NCBI GenBank assembly: GCA_027919835.1
Contig: JANVFP010000044.1
Coordinates: forward strand, 124,001 to 188,000
DNA: 64,000 bases
Origin: Lentinula raphanica
Taxonomy: Eukaryota > Basidiomycota > Agaricomycetes > Agaricales > Omphalotaceae
Reading direction: 5' to 3'
Shown: positions 45,628 through 57,590 of the stretch, one piece after another
How positions within the stretch are numbered: position 1 is the stretch's first letter
Layout: each line of letters opens with the position of its first letter
Made by a program: the position numbers and the translations under genes
The notes under the pieces: generated by a model
What the model saw: the letters and a program-made list of their open reading frames with translations, nothing else
What the model was told of the DNA's origin: nothing
The model's database searches: none

Positions 45628-48480
45628 TCAATTATTATCTCTATTTCCAGACAGTATTTGTGATTCTTCAACCTCAGATTGGTCAAGGCCAAGACTGTTC
45701 TCTACTATTGATCCCAAGCCTGAAATCCCATGGGATGGCACATCTTGAACAGACCCTGCACTAGCCCCCTGCCTGTGTTGCCGGGATATTGTTATGAGCT
45801 CTTCAATCAAAGGACAAGGGATTGGTTGAGAGGATTGCAATAAGGAGTTATAGTAATTATCTGGCTTTGTATACTTCTTGCTGTATAGGTCATGAAATTC
45901 TGTATTAGAAGTAACCTCAAATAATCCCAGCCACACTAGTAGTGGTGCCTCGACCAGGCTAAGTGATTCATTATCAAGGCATTCATTCACTAGCCAGGAT
46001 AAACCATCAGATGAGCCAATAACTTGCTGAGTAGAAGATGCTTGCAATTTGAGTTCACATCCTGAAGCCCACAGAGATAGAGCAAAATTAATATCCTTAG
46101 GAAGACTAATTTTCAAAGGTTTTGCTTCCTTGCATGTATCATGGTCAGCCAGGGATAGTGATGATCTAATATGGATCATTGAACGGAAGTGCCTTTCCCA
46201 ATATGCATCTACAACACAAAATGGATCATGCTTTGCTCCATCTTGCAGAACATATATTGACACAGGAATAAAAGAAAGATGGTGGCGTAGTGAAGGATTT
46301 CTGGCTCCATACAGAACATCCACTGCTTGATCAGTACATAGTTGTTCTGAGATGCTAGGACTAAATGCACCTAAACTGTGGAATATGATTTCCTTTGCAG
46401 ACATATTTGATGTAGATTCTCCAAGCCACCAAAGTGCCTGCAATGTCAAGGGATCCTCTATGTGGTGTTTATAATAATAAAATTTATTTCTGCCACAAGC
46501 TATATCACGTTCAAGGTCCTTGAGTACTTTGAAGGATGGGGGATCAGACTTTTTCCATATGTAGTGATAATTGTTCCACCGATATGGAATTTCCCAATAT
46601 ATAAAACAAAGTAGCTGCAAAATATCATGAATCAGGTTGTAGAAGGTGATATTGTCATCAAGATGGAATTCTGGATTGAATCCGGATGTTAAGTTTATGA
46701 AAGTTTCATGATCTTCAACCTGTACTTGTTGCCAATGCTTGAGCTTCTGATATGCAATTTGAGGAATGTGATAGATATAGTATAGGAATTCAGAGAATGT
46801 TGTGCGGTATGGGCACTGAATAATACAAAAAGGGACAATAGTGACAGCAATGTAAAGCAGAACAGTAGTGATTGTGAGACCAAGAATAACATATGCAATT
46901 TGAGTGTTGAGAGGAAAAAGGAAGATAATTAAACCAGTGAGGAAAAGCATGACGGAAAAATGTAATAGGATAGGGAAGATACCAATGATTTCTGGAACTT
47001 TCCATTTTTTGAGCCCATTAAGCCGAAATTGACGAATACAAGCACGTTCTTGAGATGTACCTGTGACAAAGGAAGTATATTGGCGCAACCATTGTTTGGC
47101 TAGGACAGCAAACAGTGCAATGGATAATGCAATGGTAAGACTTGTAAACCATAATCCATTCACCCAAATATCTCCAGTGGCAGGAGAGAAAGATGTGTCA
47201 GTTGCAGGGATTTGTGAGATGATGGAAGAATTTCCATTAGCTCGAAGAATGGCAGTGATTGTTTTATCAAAGGACACAGAAAGTGATGTGTTGTCCACTG
47301 AAAGTGCTTGGGAAGTTTGTGCTATGAAGGTTGTAATGACAGCTGAGAAGAGACCAGCCTATATAGTTACAAATTTACAATGATGGTATGAATGTGAGGA
47401 CAAGCATAGAGCAAAAAATGATACACATACAAAGATCAAAAGTACATCCAGGCCTTCTCCCAATTCCCCAACCATGTCATCATCAAAGGCTTTGGCCTCA
47501 TCATTATACACCCACCATACACGTGCTTCTGCATCATGCTCATGATACCGTTCATCTTCAACTGGATATTTCAAACGATAATCATAAGTTGCTTCAAAAG
47601 CAAGAAGTCAGGTGCTAATATTTCATATCATCAGACAATGCAATATCTTACCAGCTGCAGGATTTGTGTGAAGACACTGCTTCTGACCCAGCGACTGAGG
47701 TGAGCCCTTATGCATGACTGTGGGAGCAGCAGGTGCTGCCTCTGCTTTCTCTTCATCATGTACTTCTCCCAAGGTAGGCATTTTGGTTGCCTCATTTTTC
47801 TTGTGACACTCCTGCAAAATAGTCTGCATGACTTCAAGCATCTTTGATTCATACAGCCTGGTTTCTTCACGATTCTTTTGAGACTCATGCAGCATAGCCT
47901 GCAGGAGTTTGAGCACATTTGACTGAGAGTTCAGGTGCCCTTCAGAATCCATAGTGTCACTTTCAAGATTGTCAACAGAAGGCATTGTTGTTCAATAGGA
48001 TGCTGTTTGGCAGAAAGGAGGGGGGAACAGGCCCGAGTTGAGCTGTTATCATCAACTTATATGTTGAGGTATTACCACATTTTGGCGGCAGAAGCTGTTG
48101 TGTATTTGGCAGGGAACATGGAATGTTGCATGGAGTCCGCATGGTGCTTATGTAGTACTAACCATATACATGCTGCTTCAACAGCTTTGTTGGGATGATT
48201 GAATTTTATTTATAAAATCTGACGTACAATAGTAAGTAAAGTGGGACTGCGAACAGCTATGATATTTTACTCATCTGATCTCAGAAAATTGCAGAAGGCA
48301 TGTGGTACAAAGACATCAAATTACTTACATAGTTGATGCTTCTTCACCAGCTTCCATTTTGATATTGATTCATGCTCTTCCAAGATCACACTATGTAGAG
48401 TATTGCAGATAGAGCAGGTAGAGGAGACGCAAGAGAAGGAGAAGTTCCTGCAACATATCGTTGTCTTAGTTGAGGATTGA
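45030..48480. repeat. Tandem duplication, unit 1
   Basis: About 3.45 kb that recurs in the same orientation at 49215-52610 (offset about 4.2 kb). It includes DUF6535 copy (c), its 3' flank and about 500 bp of its 5' flank. Both flanks match as well as the gene does, so this is a segmental duplication and not retroposition. The introns are kept. Confidence 0.8.
45628..47985 (-). CDS. DUF6535-family membrane protein, copy (c)
   Basis: Exons 47985-47652, 47591-47431 and 47358-45628 join in phase: 2226 bases, 741 residues. Start: the ATG giving MPSVDNLESD, the same as in copy (d). Exon 1 encodes a coiled-coil-like leader with two similar helical segments (VLKLLQAMLHESQKN and MLEVMQTILQECHKKN). 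Exon 2 has VWWVYNDEAKAFDDDMVGELGEGLDVLLIF. Exon 3 gives the four membrane segments (for example WFTSLTIALSIALFAVLAKQW and LLHFSVMLFLTGLIIFLFPL) and a long C-terminal region with WWLGESTSNMSAKEIIFHSLGAF. No lesion is seen. It is very close to copy (d), its tandem duplicate, but differs at the start of exon 3 (SFDKTITAIL against SYLRTISAIL). Confidence 0.85.
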
Positions 48481-48729
48481 CTGTCTCCTTCCAGAGCTCA
48501 GTGCATTAGTGTATAGTTAAAATGTGGAAAGTTAGTAACTGTTAGCATTAACAGCTGTTAATAACAGTTATTAACGTATGTTAGAAAGGCTTCCTGGAAA
48601 CAGGGTGTTAAAAAGTTGTAGTTCTGTTAAAAACTCTAGGAAGGCTGACCAGCCAATGTAGAGTGCCTAGGGTGCTGGAAAGGAAGAAGAGATGGTGTCT
48701 TACGCTGTCACTCTTCAAGTTTGCAATTT
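47986..48729. other. Spacer between the duplicated units
   Basis: Left part is the 5' flank of copy (c), duplicated upstream of copy (d). Right part (from about 48480) is unique. It contains an AACTGTTAGCATTAACAGCTGTTAATAACAG-like region with repeated TTAACAG/CTGTTA words at 48535-48580 (not written in full here). No gene is seen. Confidence 0.5.
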
Positions 48730-49353
48730 ATGTTCTCAGTTTCAACCATCTGGTTGCTCAAATATTGTCACAATTGCCTCAACATGAATCCATTTGAGTA
48801 TCTGGACCCCACTGCAATCCATGATGCTAAAGCATGGGACAATACTCTCTGCTACTTGAATATTTTGCTTTCATCTCTGCCGCAAACACTTCCTTATAGA
48901 GCTGACAAATCATCCCATTATCACTTGTTCACATATTTCTTGGTTGATAATGAAGACCTCAACAAAACAGGATGCGAAATTGCAGCAATGGGAGAACAGC
49001 TCGAGAGGATATTTGGCTGGAAGGCACAGACCTCTGGTGACGGACTCTTACCTATTGAAGAACGAGGACCACATATCTAGGCCCTTTCCACTGTGTTGAA
49101 GAAATACTATACTCAGTATTCCAAGAATGCGGAGCCCAAGAATTGGATATTTCTGGTCCTTCCTCATGCCATGAAATGCATGCACCTGCAGCATTGGGAA
49201 GAGGATTCTTCTATCCAGAAGGACATCTTCAAAATCAATACCTCACATTATTCTTTAAAGTCATTGATTCATGAATCACGACTCTCTCTCTCTATTGAGA
49301 ACTTGCTCTGTGAATGGATTCCTATCTCAAAGTTTTTCTTCACTACAGAGTAG
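48730..49353 (+). pseudogene. Unrecognised gene remnant with in-frame TAG
   Basis: From the ATG at 48730 a frame of protein-like composition runs to a TAG at 49078-49080 (...LLPIEERGPHI). It then continues in the same frame as ALSTVLKKYYTQYSKN...KNWIFLVLPHAMKC and ends at 49353. One stop in an otherwise 208-codon frame suggests a nonsense mutation. The last 45 or so codons are also present, diverged, at 45040-45163, at the left edge of duplicated unit 1, so this gene's tail lay next to the DUF6535 gene before the duplication. I do not recognise the family. Confidence 0.45.
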
Positions 49354-49867
49354 AAAACAAAGATTTACTCTGAGCTCTATCCTTGAGGTGAGTTCTGAAC
49401 AACATGTAACATTCTGAGAATACAAAATTCCTTACAAAATAATCACATTGTCAAAGCATTCACAGACCATAGTATCTTTACAAGGTGGTCAAAATCACTA
49501 CCAACTGAACTTGATTAAAAAATATGTCAAAATTTTTCTAAAAAGTCAAAAATCAAGTCAGGTCATAGTATAGTAAAGGAATTGCCTAGATCTTATATTC
49601 AAGTATTTGAAATTGCATGTAACAAGGGAAAGAATGGAGACTTGGAACATAGTATCTGAGAAAGAAAAGGTATACAGTATAGATAATGAGGAAGTGCAGT
49701 TTTATATTTTTCACAAGAACATTGAAAAGTGAAAGTGTGGCATATGAAAAGACATAGGAAAGCAAGGTTTTCTGAATAACATTTGAGTTGAGATTATATT
49801 TGGAATTGGTTTGTTCATGGTTACGACTTCAAGTATTATCTCTATTTTCAGACAGTATGAGTATTTG
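49354..49867. other. 3' flank of DUF6535 copy (d)
   Basis: Part of duplicated unit 2, non-coding. Nothing further is seen. Confidence 0.5.
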
Positions 49868-52236
49868 TCATTCTTTAACCTCAGATTGGTTAAGGTGAGG
49901 ACTGCTCTCTACCAGTGGTTCTAGTGTGTAGAATGAATCCCTGTAGTAATCATTGAATAAGCCCGGGACCCATTTGCCCCTGTGAAAAGACTCAGTATCA
50001 GTCTCCTGCCCGTGTTGCTGAGATATTGTTATAAGTTTTTTGATCAAAGGACAAGGCATAGGTTGAGAGTATTCCAAGAAGGGGTCAAAGTGATCATCTT
50101 TATACTCTTTGTATAGAGTTTGAAATTCTGTGTTAGAAGTAACCTCAAATAATACCATCCACACTAGTAGTGGTGCCTCAACCAGAACAAGTGATTCATT
50201 ATCAAGACATTCATTTACTAGCCAGGATAAAGCATCAGATGATCCAATAACATGCTGGGTAGAAGATGCTTGCAACCTGAGTTGACATCCTGAAGCCCAC
50301 AGAGATAGAGCAAAATTGATATCCTCAGGAAGGCTAATCTCCAAAGGTTCTGTTTCCTTGCATATAGTATGGGCAGCCAGAGATAGTGATGATCTAATAT
50401 GAATCATGGACCGGAAGTGCCTTTCCCAATATGCATCTGCAACACAAAATGGATCATATTTTGCTCCTTCTGGTAATAAATATGTTGGTGGCACAGGAAT
50501 AAAAAAAACATGATTGAGTAGTGAAGGGTCTCTAACTCCATACAAAACCTCCAGTGCTTGATCTGTGCATAGTTGTTTTGACATACTAGGACTAAATGCT
50601 CCTAAACTGTGAAATATGATTTCCTTTGCAGAAATATTGGATGTGGATTCTCCAAGCCACCATAGTGCTTGCAATGTCAAGAGCTCCTTTATCTGGTTTT
50701 CATCTCCATCAAATTCATTTCTGCCACAAGCTATAACACGTTCAAGGTCCTTGAGTACCTTGAAGGATGGGGGATCAGACTTTTCCCATATGTAGTGATA
50801 ATTGTTCCACCGATATAGGATTTCCCTATATATCATGCAAAGTAGCTGCAAGATATCATGAACCAGGTTGTAGAAGGTGATATTGTCACAAATATGGAAT
50901 TTTGGATCAAATCTAGATGTTAACCTTATAAAAGTTACAAGTGGAACCTGTATTTGTTGCCAATGCTTGAGCTTCTGATATGCAATTTGAGGAATGCAAT
51001 AGATATGGTAGAGGAATTCGGAATAAGTTGTTCTGTATGGGCACTGAACAATATAAAAAGGGAGAATAGTGGCAGCAAGGTAGAGCAACACAATAGTAGC
51101 TGTAAGACTAAAAATAACATATGCAATCTGAGTGTTGAGGGGGAAAAGGAAGATGATTAAACCAGCAAGGAAAAGTATTACTGAGAAATGCAATAGGACA
51201 GGAAGGATGCCAATAATTGTTGGGACCTTCCATGCTTTGAGCCCATCAAGCCGAAATTGACGGATATAAGCACGTTCTTGACATGTACCGGTGACAAAGG
51301 AAGTATATTGGCGCAACCATTGTTTGGCTAGGACAGCAAACAGTGCAATGGATAATGCAATGGTAAGACTTGTAAACCATAATCCATTCACCCAAATATC
51401 TCCAGTGGCAGGAGAGAAAGATGTGTCAGTTGTAGGGATTTGTGAGATGGTGGAAGAATTTCCACTAGCATGAAGAATGGCAGAGATTGTTCTCAGGTAG
51501 GATACAGAAAGTGATGTGTTGTCCACTGAAAGCGCTTGGGAAGTTTGTACCACAAAGGTAGTAATGACAGCTGAAAAGAGACCAGCCTACATAGTTACCA
51601 TGATATCAGGAAGGTGAGGACAAGTATATGCTAAAGAGAAAGAAATATTACACATACAAAGATTAGAAGTACATCCAGGCCTTCTCCCAATTCCCCAACC
51701 ATGTCATCATCAAAGGCTTTTGCCTCATCATTATATACCCACCACACACGTGCTTCTGCATCATGCTCATGATACCGTTCATCTTCTGGATATTTCAAAC
51801 GATAATCATAAGTTGCTTCAAAAACAAGAAGTTAAGTCATAACATTTCATATCATTAGACAATGCAATATCTTACCAGCGGCAGGATTTGCTTGAATACA
51901 CTGCTTCTGACCCAGCAACTGAGGTGCTGGTGAGCCCTTATGAATGACTGTGGGAGCAGCAGGTATCTGAGAGTTGGCAGAAATAGCTGCCTCTGCTTGC
52001 TCTTCATCATGTATTTCTCCCAAGGTAGGCATTTCGGTTGTCTTGTATTTCTGGTGACCCTCCTGCAAGATAGCCTGCATGACTTCAAGCATCTTTGATT
52101 CATACAGCCTGGTTTCCTCATGTTTCTTTTGAGACTCATGCAAGATAGCCTGCAGGAGTTCAAGCACATTTGACTGAGAGTTCAGGTGCCCTTCAGAAAC
52201 CATAGTGTCACTTTCAAGATTGGCAACAGAAGGCAT
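49868..52236 (-). CDS. DUF6535-family membrane protein, copy (d)
   Basis: Exons 52236-51876, 51815-51658 and 51586-49868 join in phase: 2238 bases, 745 residues. The start at 52236 (MPSVANLESD) is chosen by agreement with copy (c). An in-frame ATG at 52305 would add 23 residues. Same domain order as copy (c): a helical leader with two MLEVMQ/VLELLQ-type segments, the YNDEAKAFDDDMVGELGEGLDVLL block, AGLFSAVITTFVVQTSQ, four membrane segments and a long soluble tail with CGRNEFDGDE and WWLGESTSNISAKEIIFHSLG. No lesion is seen. The C-terminal 60 residues are the most different from (c), including a YRDSFYTLEPLVESSPH stretch. Confidence 0.85.
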
Positions 52237-53299
52237 TGTTGTTTGATAGGATGCTGTTTGGTAGAGAGGGGGTGGGACAGGCTCGAGTTCAGCTGCTACT
52301 ATCATCGACTTATATATATTGACGTATTACTACATTAGGAACTTACTTTAGCAGCAGAAGTTGAATCTTACTTACAAAGTCTGACGTACAATAGTGAAGC
52401 AGGACTGCGAACAGCTGTGAATAGTGGGTTCTATTTTACTCATCTGATCTCAGAAAATCGCAGAAGGCGTGTAATACAAAAACATCAAATTACTGAGTTG
52501 ATGCTTCTTCACCAGCTTCCATTTTGATATCGCTTCATGCTCTTCCAAGGTCCCACTACGTAGGATTATTGCAGGGAGAGCAGGTGAAGGAGACGGAGGA
52601 GAAGGAGGAGGGACGATTTCGGAAATGAGTGAGTACCAGTCTTCTTCGGAACGTGTTGTGTCAGGTGGAACTGACTTCTCCTTCCAGAAATCGCTGAGAA
52701 AGATGAAGTATGCAGGCATTTGACTACGTTTGGGGTCATTGATGTGTCCTTCGTTCGTACGTTTGTCCTTATCCCTCCTCCTCCTCCCCATAGGCCTCAT
52801 CGACATCCCTCGTATCCATCATTACCGTCACCGTCACCATCATCTAAATGTTGTCATCGTCCTTATGGATGGGGTCTTCCTCGACTCCATGAAGATCTTC
52901 CTCATTTGGGGGTGGCAACGTTGCCTCGAAAATCTTGAAGTCAAGTCACATAGACATTGTCGTGTCATGTCATGACCCAAGCAGGAGATGACCAGATCGA
53001 TGACCCTCAGGACCCTCGTCTCACCAGCATACCACCTGTCTGCAACCTTCATGTATCGACGCTATCTGTCTCTAACGTGGCAGAGGTAGATGAGGTTGAG
53101 GGCATGCGCTTTGACCATCTTCCTCGCTGTTTCAACCATCCAAAGTAACACGTTCGACTGTCCTCTCACCTCCTCCTCGTTCGCATACTCGTCCTCCCTC
53201 TCTCTATCTATATCCCAACCACTTCTTCTCTGTCTTTCTCCTCCCCTTCCGAGTCGGCTCCTCTCACTTGACTCTTCTCCTCTCACTTGACTATTCTAT

Positions 53300-53570
53300 T
53301 GTCTTCTTCTTGAATCACGACACTCAGCATTGTCGTCTTGTTCTTCAATAGCGGACATTGTTGGACATTTCTTGGAGTCGTAGGTTTCCAGGAAAGTGCT
53401 GCCACGTTCAGAGTATCGCTGGCTGGGAGCTGTGTCCGAGTATGAGTACGAGTAGGGTGAGGAATATGGATATGCGCAGGGAAACCATGTTAAGGTACGA
53501 ACCCGGGTCTTGGTTTGGTTGGGTATTTGCTAACCTGAAGCCACGCTGGGCATTCTCATTGTTGTGTTAC
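53300..53570 (-). repeat. Dispersed repeat R1, copy 4 (inverted)
   Basis: On the minus strand it shows the R1 right part: GTTAGCAAATACCCAACC, CGGGTTCGTACCTTAACATG, GCGCATATCCATATTCCTCA, then sequence matching 58820-58930 and 59990-60050. The orientation is opposite to the copies at 24-26.6 kb. Confidence 0.65.
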
Positions 53571-54189
53571 AAGTAGGCGACGAAATTTAAGCTCTCTGGC
53601 TGACCGGCATATCGAGGTCTGCAATGATGCTTGATGTTTTCTGTACTGTGCAGAGTCTTCGACAGGATATTCCCGCCCCTTGGGTTTGTATCAGACGGTG
53701 TTCATTCGCAAAATACATGTGAGAGACGATGGGAGACGATGGTGGTTTTGGTGAAGGAGACGTGCGAAAAAAATCTTGCGTTTATGCTTTCCCACTCGCT
53801 TTCATCTCGATATTTTTTCAAGGTGTATTACTATATATATGGGATAGTGGCAAGGATGTCAATGTTTTCTGACGGGTGAAGGAGAAGGAGGAAGAGGAAG
53901 AGGAGGGCCGATGTCGGATATGGGTTTGCAAGAAAGGTGAATCAAGTGAGTGCCAATTTCGCAAGGATTTCGTGTCGTAGGCGTTGATGCAAACGAATCA
54001 AACAGGTGGTTTAAACCGCAAACAGATCAGTTGCAGGTGGTCTCTAGACATGTCGACCATGCTGGACGTCATGGTTAGTATCGACCCTCGTTATGCTTCA
54101 AGCCAAAGTCAACCCCCAGTCCTTGCCATCATCTACATCGCATTCCTGCCCAAGTTCTACTTGCTCAGTATACCCAGGCTATGACGAGA

Positions 54190-54340
54190 GGGTTTGTATT
54201 TTTATTCCGGTTGTCCACCTCGTCCAAGTCACGTTCGCCTTCGATCAAAGTCTCCACAAATCGTCCGGATCCCCATCGGTCCCCCATCCCCACCCTTGAC
54301 GACCCTCTCATCCGCTTCATATCTTGAAGCGTCCTCAACA
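54190..54340 (-). repeat. Dispersed repeat R2, copy 3 (inverted, partial)
   Basis: Its complement has GAAGCGGATGAGAGGGTCGT and GGTGGGGATGGGGGACCGAT, matching the R2 copies at 27150 and 27790. Confidence 0.6.
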
Positions 54341-54427
54341 TCACCATGTATACGAAGACGGAGAGGATGAAGATTATGTTCGTCCTATCTGTCTGCGTCC
54401 ACGTCGTGTGGCCATCCCTAGCATCAC

Positions 54428-57400
54428 ACAGGATACTGTGAAGCTTTTGTAAAAAGACCTGATGAGTTATCCAGGAGCTTTTGAAAATAGTTGTGACGAC
54501 ACAGAGGGGGCTCCGGAAATAGCTCCGGGGGGTGGGCATGCCTGTCACCACCTGTCACATCTGACCTATATTTACTGTTTTGGGTAATTAATAATTATCC
54601 AGATATTAAATAAGCGGTACATTTGTAAAAAATCCTGATAAACTATAAAAATTCAAAAAAAAAAACAAAAAAACCTAATTAGGTCAAATCGGGGTATGTA
54701 AACAAAATAGCCTTATATGGTAAAAATGCTGTAGGATCTATCTAGGTGCTAAAAATAGCCAAAAAATCACTAAAAATGCTAAAAATATGTAGGAATGGTA
54801 TATAGCCTATTGCAGATCCAGGCATCCAAAAATTACCAAAAAAGGAAATTTTTGATGATGATGTCATCTTGTAGCAAAAAATCTGAAAAAAATCCTAAAA
54901 ATAGTCAAAAAATTCAGGGGTGCCTTGTTGGCCCTGAAAATGCAAAATAAAAAAAAATACGCGACAAGTGTAAAAATTTTTGTCACTCCAAATCATACCA
55001 AATCCACTATATAGTCAGTATATATAATGTATATGCTATATTTAGCATCCTAGTACCCTCATTGGGCTAAAAATAGAACTTGATCTCATCTGGTAGCAAA
55101 AAATCTGAAAAAATCATAAAAAATACTCAAAAAATTCAGGGGTGCCTCATTGGCCCTGAAAATGCAAAATAAAAAAATTTACACGACACAATTGAAAAAC
55201 AACATCACTCCAAATCATACCAAATCCACTACACAGTCAGTATAAATTTACATGACACAATTGAAAAACAACATCATTCCAAATCTTATCAAATTTACTA
55301 TATAGTTAGTATATATCATGTATATACTATTTATAGCATCCCTAGTACCCTCAATCACTTATATCACTCAAGAATCCTACCAAACTGACAACATTGAGTA
55401 AATGTAATGTACATGGTATTTTTAAGCACACCTAGTACCCTTAAAAACTCAGAACAATTTATATCACTCAATATGTTCAGTATACTTACACACTAAAACT
55501 CAGAACAGTACTTATATGTATCATACTTAACACAGTTGGCAATGAAAATACTCAAAACAGTGTTATCAGTCACTATACTTAACACACTTAACAGTCAAAA
55601 AGTCGGAATAATGTTACTTGATATACATAACATACTCATTGTTATACTACAACACACTTATAACAACGAGTTTTGGGCGCTTATGGGCGCTTATTTGGTA
55701 TTTTTGAGTCGAAATTCTTTAATAGCACACTCAATAATTTATGTGTGGGGTTTATACTGTGTAAGGATGTTGTTTATATCATACTACACTTGATACAATT
55801 TGGAGAACTCAAGATTACAGCCTGTGGGGCTGGCTATATTGTGATCTTTTGTGATATAACAGTGTTTTATGTAAATGTCAATGCATACACCCATGTTATG
55901 AAGTCAAACTGCTACTGAGTCATGGAAAGAGTCATCCTACAACCTATTCCATGCTAACTCTATGTGATACAGCCAAGAGATCTGTAATGGGGGTCATTGA
56001 ATATGACATCTATTGTTACATGTAGGTGTAGACATCTATAGTGTACATGAAACATGTACATATATATCACAGAGTCCAATAGTCATAGTGAGTATCTGAA
56101 CCATGTCCAGACACTTCTAGTAGACTGTAGGAGTGATTCCCTCATGAACCACCATCAGTATACTTGCATTACATGGACATATGCATTGACATTTACATAA
56201 AACACTGTTATATTTCAAAAGATCACAATATAGCTAACCCAACAGGTTGGATTTTCGAGTTCTCTGAATTGTATCTAGAAGAATATGATATAGACAACAT
56301 CCTGACACAGTATAGAGCCCAGACAAACATTATTGAGTGTGCTATTAATAAATTTCGACTCAAAAACACCAAATAAGCGCCCATAAGCGCCCAAAACTCG
56401 TTGTTATAAGTGTGTTATAGTATAACAATGAGTGTGTTATGTATATAAAGTAACATTGTTCCGACTTTTTGACTGTTAAGTGTGTTAAGTATAGTGACTG
56501 ACAACACTGTTTTAAGTATTTTCATTGTCAACTGTGTTAAGTATAATACATATAAGTACTGTTATGAGTTTTCATGTGTGAGGTTTGATGAGTGTTAAGT
56601 GTACTGAACATATTGAGTAATATAAATTGTTCTGAGTCATCAAGGGTACTAGGTGTGTTAAAAATATCATGTACAATATATTTAATACCCCAAATCATTC
56701 AGTTTGGTAGGATTCTTGAGTGATATAAGTGATTGAGGGTACTAGGGGTGCTATAAATAGTATATACATGATATATACTGACTGTGTAGTGGATTTGGTA
56801 TGATTTGGAGTGATGTTGTTTTTCAATTGTGTCGTGTAAATTTTTTTATTTTGCATTTTCAGGGCCAATAAGGCACCCCTGAATTTTTTGAGTATTTTTT
56901 ATGATTTTTTCAGATTTTTTGCTATCAAATGAGATCAAGTTCTATTTTTAGCCCAATAAAGGTACTAGGATGCTAAATATAGCATATACATCATATATAC
57001 TGACTGTATAGTGGATTTGGAATGATTTGGAGTGATGAAAATTTTTACACTTGTCGCGTATTTTTTTTTATTTTGCATTTTCAGGGCCAACAAGGCACCC
57101 CTGAATTTTTGACTATTTTTAGGATTTTTTTCAGATTTTTTGCTACAAGATGACATCATCATCAAAAATTTCCTTTTTTGGTAATTTTTGGATGCCTGGA
57201 TCTGCAATAGGCTATATACCATTCCTACATATTTTTAGCATTTTTAGTGATTTTTTTGGCTATTTTTAGCACCTAGATAGATCCTACAGCATTTTTTACC
57301 ATATAAGGCTATTTTGTTTACATACCCCGATTTGACCTAATTAGGTTTTTTTGGTTTTTTTTGAATTTTTATAGTTTATCAGGATTTTTCACAAATGTAC

Positions 57401-57590
57401 CGCTTATTTAATATCTGGATAATTATTAATTACCCAAAACAGTAAATATAGGTCAGATGTGACAGGTGGTGACAGGCATGCCCACCCCCCGGAGCCATTT
57501 CCGGAGCCCCCTCTGTGTCGTCACAACTATTTTCAAAAGCTCCTGGATAACTCATCAGGTCTTTTTACAAAAGCTTTACAGTATCAGCTG
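54428..57590. mobile_element. 3.16-kb foldback element (giant inverted repeat)
   Basis: The left half reads as the reverse complement of the right half almost throughout. GATACTGTGAAGCTTTTGTA (54433) answers the right end at 57566-57585. CACCTGTCACATCTGACC (54548) answers 57451-57468. ATTACCCAAAACAGTAAATA at 57430 answers 54563-54582. AACAACGAGTTTTGGGCGCT (55662) answers 56382-56401. Arms of about 1.45 kb enclose about 270 bp. Inside each arm, units of about 200 bp starting AAATCTGAAAAAATC and containing GGGGTGCC...TTGGCCCTGAAAATGC occur twice in direct orientation. Flanks AGCATCAC (54421) and AGCATCAT (57591) look like a 7-8-bp target duplication, as in hAT-type elements. No credible protein is encoded. 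Confidence 0.88.

Larger units (their letters stand above)
49215..52610. repeat. Tandem duplication, unit 2
   Basis: Second copy of the unit at 45030-48480; it includes copy (d). Small indels separate the copies (for example TTTTTCACAAGAACATTG at 49706 is absent from unit 1), showing time since duplication. Upstream similarity fades at about 52610 (GGAGACGGAGGAG). Confidence 0.8.
52237..54427. other. Gene-poor, repeat-bearing stretch
   Basis: Begins with the end of duplicated unit 2, then pyrimidine-rich low-complexity sequence (53160-53300), an R1 copy and an inverted partial R2 copy. No frame has convincing exons. Confidence 0.5.

Noticed and set aside
55536..56376. Short frames of 70-85 codons in the middle of the foldback element
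   Set aside because: They are AT-rich, lie partly in the inverted arms, differ between arms and show no domain; too weak to call a transposase.
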